The notes under the pieces: model-generated
Database searches by the model: none
What the model was told of the DNA's origin: nothing
What the model saw: only the letters and a program-made list of their open reading frames with translations
DNA from: Curtobacterium sp. MCPF17_052
GTDB lineage: Bacteria; Actinomycetota; Actinomycetes; Actinomycetales; Microbacteriaceae
DNA: 64,000 bases
Direction: 5' to 3'
NCBI RefSeq assembly: GCF_003234085.1
Contig: NZ_QKSD01000009.1
Span: 62,001-126,000 of the forward strand
Shown: positions 59,503-64,000 of the stretch, piece by piece
Position numbering within the stretch: the first letter of the stretch is position 1
How the letters are laid out: each line of letters begins with the position of its first letter
Made by a program: the position numbers and the translations under genes

Positions 59503-60177
59503 ATGAAGATCGCCATCGCAGGGGGACACGGCCAGATCGCCCTGATCCTCGAACGCCTCATCACCGACGCCGGTCACGACGCCATCGGCATCGTCCGGAA
59601 CCCCGCGCACGTCTCCGACGTCGAGCAGACGGGTGCGCAAGCGCTCGTCGCCGATCTGGAGCAGCTCAGTGAAGAGGAGCTGGCGCTCCGGCTCCGCGGG
59701 GTGGACGCAGTGGTGTTCGCCGCGGGTGCCGGGCCGAACAGCGGCGCCGAGCGGAAGCTCTCGGTGGACCGCGACGCCGCCGTGCTGCTCGCCGAGGCCG
59801 CGGTCCGGCTGGACATCGATCGCTACGTGATGATCTCGGCGATGGGTGCCGACGCCTACGATCCCGAACGCGCGAAGCTGCCCGCGCAGAACGAGGACGA
59901 CGTGTTCCAGGTCTACCTGCGGGCGAAGGCCGAGGCGGACGCGAACGTCCGGATGCGCCGGTTCCGGTGGACGATCGTCCGGCCGGGCGGCCTCCTCGAC
60001 ACGCCGCCGCAGGGCACGGTGACGGTCGGCAGCACGGTCCCCCGTGGGTCGGTCCCCCGCGCGGACGTGGCGGCCGTGGTCCTGCACGCGCTGCTGGACG
60101 ACTCGGCCGTGGGTCGACAGTTCGAGGTCACCAGCGGCGACACGCCGATCCCGGCAGCGCTGCACGCGCTCAGCTGA
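59503..60177 (+). CDS. SDR-family NAD(P)-binding protein
   Basis: 224 residues, atypical short-chain dehydrogenase of the YwnB/NmrA-like group. MKIAIAGGHGQIALILERLI gives the N-terminal dinucleotide motif. VDAVVFAAGAGPNSG, RYVMISAMGAD and RWTIVRPGGLLDTPP follow; the catalytic Tyr-x3-Lys is not clear. Such proteins are often oxidoreductases or redox sensors; the substrate is unknown. GGAAGGAG lies upstream of the ATG at 59503. It is convergent with ackA. Confidence 0.87.
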   Translation: MKIAIAGGHGQIALILERLITDAGHDAIGIVRNPAHVSDVEQTGAQALVADLEQLSEEELALRLRGVDAVVFAAGAGPNSGAERKLSVDRDAAVLLAEAAVRLDIDRYVMISAMGADAYDPERAKLPAQNEDDVFQVYLRAKAEADANVRMRRFRWTIVRPGGLLDTPPQGTVTVGSTVPRGSVPRADVAAVVLHALLDDSAVGRQFEVTSGDTPIPAALHALS

Positions 60178-60206
60178 CCGACGGGCCGCCCTGTCGGGCC
60201 TGGCCG

Positions 60207-60259
60207 CTGACGGACGGGAGGCCCACCACCGGACCGGTGGCGGGCCTCCCGTCCGTCAG
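60207..60259. terminator. GACGGGAGGC-family palindrome between convergent genes
   Basis: 24-bp arms (60207-60230 and 60236-60259) with one mismatch and a 5-nt loop, 29 bp after the SDR stop and 25 bp from the ackA stop. Confidence 0.75.
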
Positions 60260-60284
60260 GGCGTCACCCTGGACGCGACGCTGG

Positions 60285-61481
60285 TCAGAGCGCGACGGCT
60301 GCCGACTGCCGTGCGATCTCGAGCTCCTCGTCCGTCGGGATCACGAGGACCGCGACGCGGGAGGCGTCCGTCGAGATGCGACGGGCTTCCTTCGAGTGCA
60401 GCTCGTTGCGGTCCGGGTCGATCTCGATGCCCAGGTGCTCGAGCCCGGCGAGCACGCGACGGCGGAGCAGCGCGTTGTTCTCCCCCACGCCCGCCGTGAA
60501 CACGACGGCGTCGAGCCCGCCGAGCTGCGCGGTGTACGCGCCCACGTAGCGGCGGATCCGGTGGCGGTACACGGCGAGCGCCGCCTCTGCCGTCTCGTCA
60601 CCCTTCGTGGCGGCGTCCTGCACGTCCCGCATGTCGCCGCTGCCGGTGAGGCCGAGCAGGCCGGACTGCTTGTTGAGCATGGTGTCGAGGTCCTCGAAGG
60701 ACAGGCCGGCCTCGCGGTGCAGGTGGATGAGGACGGCCGGGTCGAGGTCGCCGGAGCGGGTGCCCATCACGAGCCCCTCGAGCGGCGTGAGCCCCATCGA
60801 CGTCTCGATCGACCTCCCGCCGTCGACGGCTGCGGCGGACGCGCCGTTGCCGAGGTGCAGGACGATCGTCTTCAGCTCGGACAGCGGACGGTCGAGGAAG
60901 ACCGCGGCCTGCTCGGACACGTACTTGTGGCTCGTGCCGTGCATGCCGTACCGGCGGATCTGGTACCGCTCGGCCAGGTCGGCGGGGATCGCGTACGTGT
61001 ACGCGTGCGGCGGCATCGTCTGGTGGAAGGCAGTGTCGAAGACGGCGACGTGCGGGACGTCCGAGAACACCTGCTTCGCGGCCCGGATGCCCTCGAGGTT
61101 GGCCGGGTTGTGCAGCGGGGCCAGGCTGGACAGGTCGTCGATCTGCTGCTCGACCTCGTCGGTGACGACCGTGGCGGCGTCGAAGCGGGTGCCGCCGTGC
61201 ACGACGCGGTGTCCGACGACCGCCGGGGGGTGCTCGTCGAAGGACGGCCCGACCTTGCCGAACGCGTCGATCATCGCCTGGAAACCCGCGGCGTGGTCCG
61301 GGACCTCGGCGCTGTCGTTCGACGACGTCTCCCCCGTCAGCGCGTTCGTGTGCTTCCAGGACCCCTTGGACTCGCCGATCCGTTCGACGAGCCCGGACGC
61401 GAGGGTGCTCTCGTCGTCGAGTTCGATGAGCTGGTACTTGAACGAGCTCGAGCCGGAGTTGACGACGAGTGCTGCACTCAC
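60285..61481 (-). CDS. ackA: acetate kinase
   Basis: Converts acetyl phosphate and ADP to acetate and ATP, reversibly, 398 residues. ALVVNSGSSSFKYQLIEL is the N-terminal signature with the ATP-binding Asn, VGHRVVHGGTRF carries the conserved Arg and His, HLGNGASAAAV binds phosphate, and the conserved MGTRSGDLDP follows. The GTG start overlaps the pta stop by 4 bp, forming the classic pta-ackA operon. Confidence 0.96.
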   Translation of the reverse strand: MSAALVVNSGSSSFKYQLIELDDESTLASGLVERIGESKGSWKHTNALTGETSSNDSAEVPDHAAGFQAMIDAFGKVGPSFDEHPPAVVGHRVVHGGTRFDAATVVTDEVEQQIDDLSSLAPLHNPANLEGIRAAKQVFSDVPHVAVFDTAFHQTMPPHAYTYAIPADLAERYQIRRYGMHGTSHKYVSEQAAVFLDRPLSELKTIVLHLGNGASAAAVDGGRSIETSMGLTPLEGLVMGTRSGDLDPAVLIHLHREAGLSFEDLDTMLNKQSGLLGLTGSGDMRDVQDAATKGDETAEAALAVYRHRIRRYVGAYTAQLGGLDAVVFTAGVGENNALLRRRVLAGLEHLGIEIDPDRNELHSKEARRISTDASRVAVLVIPTDEELEIARQSAAVAL

Positions 61482-63637
61482 GAGGGGTCGCTTTCTGTTC
61501 GGGCGGTCGGGGCGGCAGCGGTCGGCGCTGCGGCGGTCGGCGCTGCCGTGCCCGCCTGGATCGCGGTGATGGCGACGGTGTTCACGATGTCGCTGACCAG
61601 GGCACCGCGGGACAGGTCGTTGATCGGCTTGCGCAGCCCCTGCAGGACCGGCCCGATCGCGACCGCACCCGCCGATCGCTGCACGGCCTTGTACGTGTTG
61701 TTGCCGGTGTTGAGGTCGGGGAAAATGAACACGGTCGCCTGCCCGGCCACCGGGGACCCCGGCATCTTCGTGCTCGCGACCGTCGGGTCGGCGGCGGCGT
61801 CGTACTGGATCGGCCCCTCGACGGGCAGGTCCGGCCGGCGCTCGCGGACGAACGCGGTGCCGGCGCGGACCTTCTCGACGTCCGCACCCGAGCCGCTGTC
61901 GCCGGTCGAGTAACTGAGCATCGCGACCCGCGGTTCGATGCCGAACTGCGTCGCGGTCTCGGCGGACGAGATCGCGATGTCGGCGAGCTGCTCACTGGTG
62001 GGGTCCGGGATCACGGCGCAGTCGCCGTAGACCAGGACCCGGTCGGCCAGTGCCATCAAGAACACGCTCGACACGATGGAGGTGTCCGGCCGCGTCTTGA
62101 TGATCTCGAACGACGGCCGGATGGTGTGCGCGGTGGTGTGCTTCGCCCCGGACACCATGCCGTCGGCCAGGCCGAGCTGCACCATGAGCGTGCCGAAGTA
62201 CGACACGTCGGTCACGGTGTCGCGGGCGAGCTCGACGCTCATGCCCTTGTGGGCACGGAGGGCCGTGTACTCCTGCGCGAAGCGCTCCCGGAGGTCGGGG
62301 TCGAACGGGGAGAGCAGCTGCGCCGCGTCGAGGTCGAGCCCGAGCTCGGTCGCCCGTGCCCGGATGGCGGCCGGGTCCCCGAGGATCGTCAGGTCGCACA
62401 CCTGCCGCTGCAGCAGCGTGGCGGCTGCCCGGAGGATGCGGTCGTCGTCACCTTCGGGCAGGACGATGTGCTTCCGGTGCTCACGCGCCCGGTCGATCAG
62501 GCCGTGCTCGAACATCAGCGGCGTCACCACTCCGGACGGCGTCAGCTGGAGTCGGGCGAGCAGCGCCTCGGCGTCCACGTTCCGTTCGAACAGTGCCAGC
62601 GCCAGCTCGGCCTTCCGTGGCGAGTCCGCGGCGAGGCGGCCGCGCGTCTGGGTGATGCGGAGCGCCGTGTCGTACGTGCCGAGGTCGCTCTGCGCGATCG
62701 GCAGGGAACTCGACAGCCCCTCGAGCAGGCGGGAGATCTGCGGCGCCGTCTCGAAACCGCCGTTGAGGATGACACCGGCGATGCTCGGGAACGTCTCCGA
62801 CTCGTTGGCGAGCAGCGTGGCGATGAGGACGTCGTTGCGGTCGCCGGGGACGACGACGATGCCGCCCTCGATGAGGCGCGGCAGGACGTTCTCCATGCTC
62901 ATGCCGGCGACCACGGTGCCCAGGGCCTCCCGGTCCAACAGCGCGTCGTCACCGCGGACCAGGGTGGCCCCGGTCGCCGCGAGGAGTGCTCGGACGGTCG
63001 GGGCGACGAGGACCGCGTCCTCCGGGATCGCCCAGACCGGGGCGTCGGGGTGGTGGTCGTGCACCGCTGCGGTGACGCTCGCGACGATCGGGCCGAGCGC
63101 ATCCGGGTCGGCTCGGTTCACCACGACACCGAGGAGCTGGGCGTGCTCGGCGCGGAGTTCGCTCGTGGTGACGTCGGCGACCTGGGCCATGTCGTCCGCG
63201 GTGCGGGGCGCGCGCTCGGCCGAGTCACGGCCGCCGAGCACCAGGAGCACCGGGGCCCCGAGGTTCGCGGCGACCTTCGCGTTGAAGGACAGCTCGGTCG
63301 GGCTGCCGACGTCGGTGTAGTCCGAGCCGAGGACGACGACAGCGTCGCAGCGTCGCTCGACCTGGCCGAAGCGCGTGATGATGGTCGCCAGGGCCGCGTC
63401 CGGGTCGGCGTGCACGTCGTCGTAGGTCACCCCGACGGCGTCGTCGTACGGGATCTCGACGGCGGTGTGCTGGAGCAGGAGCTCGAGGACGTAGTCGGGT
63501 TCGGCGACGGACCGCGCGACCGGTCGGAAGACGCCGACGCGTCCGACGGTGCGGGCGAGCGTCTCGAGCACCCCGAGGGCGACGGTGCTCTTCCCGGTGT
63601 GTCCTTCTGCTGACGTGATGTAGATGCGGGTCGACAC
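61478..63637 (-). CDS. pta: phosphate acetyltransferase
   Basis: Interconverts acetyl-CoA and acetyl phosphate. 719 residues, the long form. The N-terminal P-loop-like domain (IYITSAEGHTGKSTVALGVLETL) resembles dethiobiotin synthetases. A DRTGG domain is in the middle, and the C-terminal catalytic domain has HIVLPEGDDDRILRAA, LADGMVSGAKHTTAHTIRP and MLSYSTGDSGSG. The GTG at 63637 has TACCCT 7 nt upstream; the intervening GGGGAGG could also serve as a ribosome binding site. Confidence 0.96.
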   Translation of the reverse strand: MSTRIYITSAEGHTGKSTVALGVLETLARTVGRVGVFRPVARSVAEPDYVLELLLQHTAVEIPYDDAVGVTYDDVHADPDAALATIITRFGQVERRCDAVVVLGSDYTDVGSPTELSFNAKVAANLGAPVLLVLGGRDSAERAPRTADDMAQVADVTTSELRAEHAQLLGVVVNRADPDALGPIVASVTAAVHDHHPDAPVWAIPEDAVLVAPTVRALLAATGATLVRGDDALLDREALGTVVAGMSMENVLPRLIEGGIVVVPGDRNDVLIATLLANESETFPSIAGVILNGGFETAPQISRLLEGLSSSLPIAQSDLGTYDTALRITQTRGRLAADSPRKAELALALFERNVDAEALLARLQLTPSGVVTPLMFEHGLIDRAREHRKHIVLPEGDDDRILRAAATLLQRQVCDLTILGDPAAIRARATELGLDLDAAQLLSPFDPDLRERFAQEYTALRAHKGMSVELARDTVTDVSYFGTLMVQLGLADGMVSGAKHTTAHTIRPSFEIIKTRPDTSIVSSVFLMALADRVLVYGDCAVIPDPTSEQLADIAISSAETATQFGIEPRVAMLSYSTGDSGSGADVEKVRAGTAFVRERRPDLPVEGPIQYDAAADPTVASTKMPGSPVAGQATVFIFPDLNTGNNTYKAVQRSAGAVAIGPVLQGLRKPINDLSRGALVSDIVNTVAITAIQAGTAAPTAAAPTAAAPTARTESDPS

Positions 63638-63644
63638 CCTCCCC

Positions 63645-63650
63645 AGGGTA
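63645..63650 (-). promoter_or_regulatory. leaderless -10 hexamer of pta
   Basis: TACCCT, then 7 nt (GGGGAGG), then GTG at 63637 on the minus strand. Confidence 0.4.
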
Positions 63651-63702
63651 GACCTCGCGTCGACTCGGACCTCCGGGGCGCCCGTGAGCGGCGGCGCTCG
63701 CG

Positions 63703-63770
63703 GCGGGTGGTCGGACGGGCGGTCGGACGAGTGGTCGGGCGCGTGGTCTCGACGGGCGGTCGGACGGGTG
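63703..63770. repeat. degenerate GGTCGGACGG tandem repeats
   Basis: Imperfect 10-12-bp units of the type GGCGGTCGGACG fill the gap between pta and the tRNA-Ser promoter. No coding potential or defined structure is seen. Confidence 0.6.
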
Positions 63771-63801
63771 GTCGTGAGCACCCCCTCGGACCTGTACCAT
63801 G
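63770..63801 (+). promoter_or_regulatory. tRNA-Ser promoter with an element shared with tRNA-Pro
   Basis: GTGGTCGTGAGCACCCCC, then 9 nt, then TACCAT (near 63796-63801), about 28 nt before the tRNA. The 18 bp are identical to those upstream of tRNA-Pro. Confidence 0.5.
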
Positions 63802-63829
63802 GGGTGTCGTCACCGCGAGGTGGTGGCAC

Positions 63830-63914
63830 GGAGGATTCGCCTAGTGGCCTATGGCGCACGCTTGGAAAGCGTGTTGGGTGCAAGCCCTCGGGGGTTCGAA
63901 TCCCCCATCCTCCG
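63830..63914 (+). tRNA. tRNA-Ser (anticodon GGA)
   Basis: 85 nt, class II. The acceptor GGAGGAT pairs with ATCCTCC, the anticodon loop TTGGAAA is closed by CACGC/GCGTG, and there is a long variable arm (TGGGTGCAAGCCCTC) and T-arm GGGGG-TTCGAAT-CCCCC. The anticodon GGA reads TCC and TCT. CCA is not encoded. Confidence 0.97.
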
Positions 63915-63925
63915 CAGAGCGATAC

Positions 63926-63959
63926 CGGAACCCCCGCAGCATCAGCTGTGGGGGTTCCG
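63926..63959 (+). terminator. terminator of tRNA-Ser
   Basis: 15-bp stem with one G-T pair (63926-63940 with 63945-63959) and a 4-nt loop, 12 bp after the tRNA. Confidence 0.75.
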
Positions 63960-63960
63960 T

Positions 63961-64000
63961 CGTCCGGGCCGTGCCGTCGTCCGGCAGTGCCGTCGTCCGG
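63961..64000. repeat. short direct repeats at the window edge
   Basis: GTGCCGTCGTCCGG occurs twice in tandem (16-bp period), with a third partial copy before. The array runs off the window. Confidence 0.6.

Overview
The window is about 64 kb of uniformly GC-rich (roughly 70%) DNA. Short intergenic gaps, many GTG starts, frequent 4-bp ATGA/GTGA gene overlaps and the gene content point to an actinobacterium of the Microbacteriaceae, most likely Curtobacterium or a close relative. That assignment is inferred from gene content and style. It reads as a conserved chromosomal segment: I see no insertion sequence, phage gene, integrase, CRISPR array or island of deviant composition.

Layout, left to right. 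(1) sdhCDAB (succinate dehydrogenase), then a stand-alone TNT-like protein. (2) Two DUF805 membrane proteins with Gln/Tyr/Gly/Pro-rich N-termini and a zinc-free MDR oxidoreductase. (3) A sugar phosphotransferase block: ptsI-mtlA-mtlF-mtlD on the minus strand, with a DeoR-type regulator and ptsH divergent from it. (4) xth, trpS, a GNAT acetyltransferase, ribD and ribA; then an MHS-type MFS transporter and an ABC exporter convergent with pncA-gabD. (5) dacB, a Gfo/Idh/MocA oxidoreductase, a GH13 glucosidase, tRNA-Thr and a TetR regulator. (6) holB-tmk-topA, joined to a compact Tad/Flp pilus locus (tadA, a fused TadB/TadC-like gene, a DUF4244 pilin, TadE, and a second TadE-like reading frame that runs without a stop into topA). 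(7) A 6C small RNA, acs, a DUF4177-ridA pair, the class A PBP ponA with a metallophosphoesterase, and tRNA-Pro. (8) A luciferase-like monooxygenase and a histidine kinase / degenerate kinase / LuxR regulator / thymidine kinase operon. (9) A LexA-boxed radical SAM gene, mqo, lysC-asd, dnaX-recR, the small SRP RNA (ffs) with a partial duplicate of its 3' end, an SDR protein, pta-ackA and tRNA-Ser.

How the genes work together. EI, HPr and mannitol EIICB/EIIA carry phosphate from PEP to mannitol, and MtlD converts mannitol-1-phosphate to fructose-6-phosphate. Acs and Pta-AckA interconvert acetate and acetyl-CoA; Sdh and Mqo feed electrons to quinone; gabD supplies succinate. HolB and DnaX are clamp-loader subunits, and RecR, Xth and the LexA-controlled gene belong to repair or the damage response.

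Three signals recur. At least nine genes have a TANNNT-type -10 hexamer 6-7 nt before the start codon, implying leaderless transcripts. A family of long palindromes with a conserved GACGGGAGGC/GCCTCCCGTC outer stem sits at gene 3' ends. Two tRNA genes share an identical 18-bp promoter element. The best leads for follow-up are the 6C RNA, the stop-less TadE-like/topA frame, the partial ffs duplication, the TNT-like protein with a changed catalytic position, and the kinase/pseudokinase pair. Most of the remaining genes are recognisable housekeeping genes.
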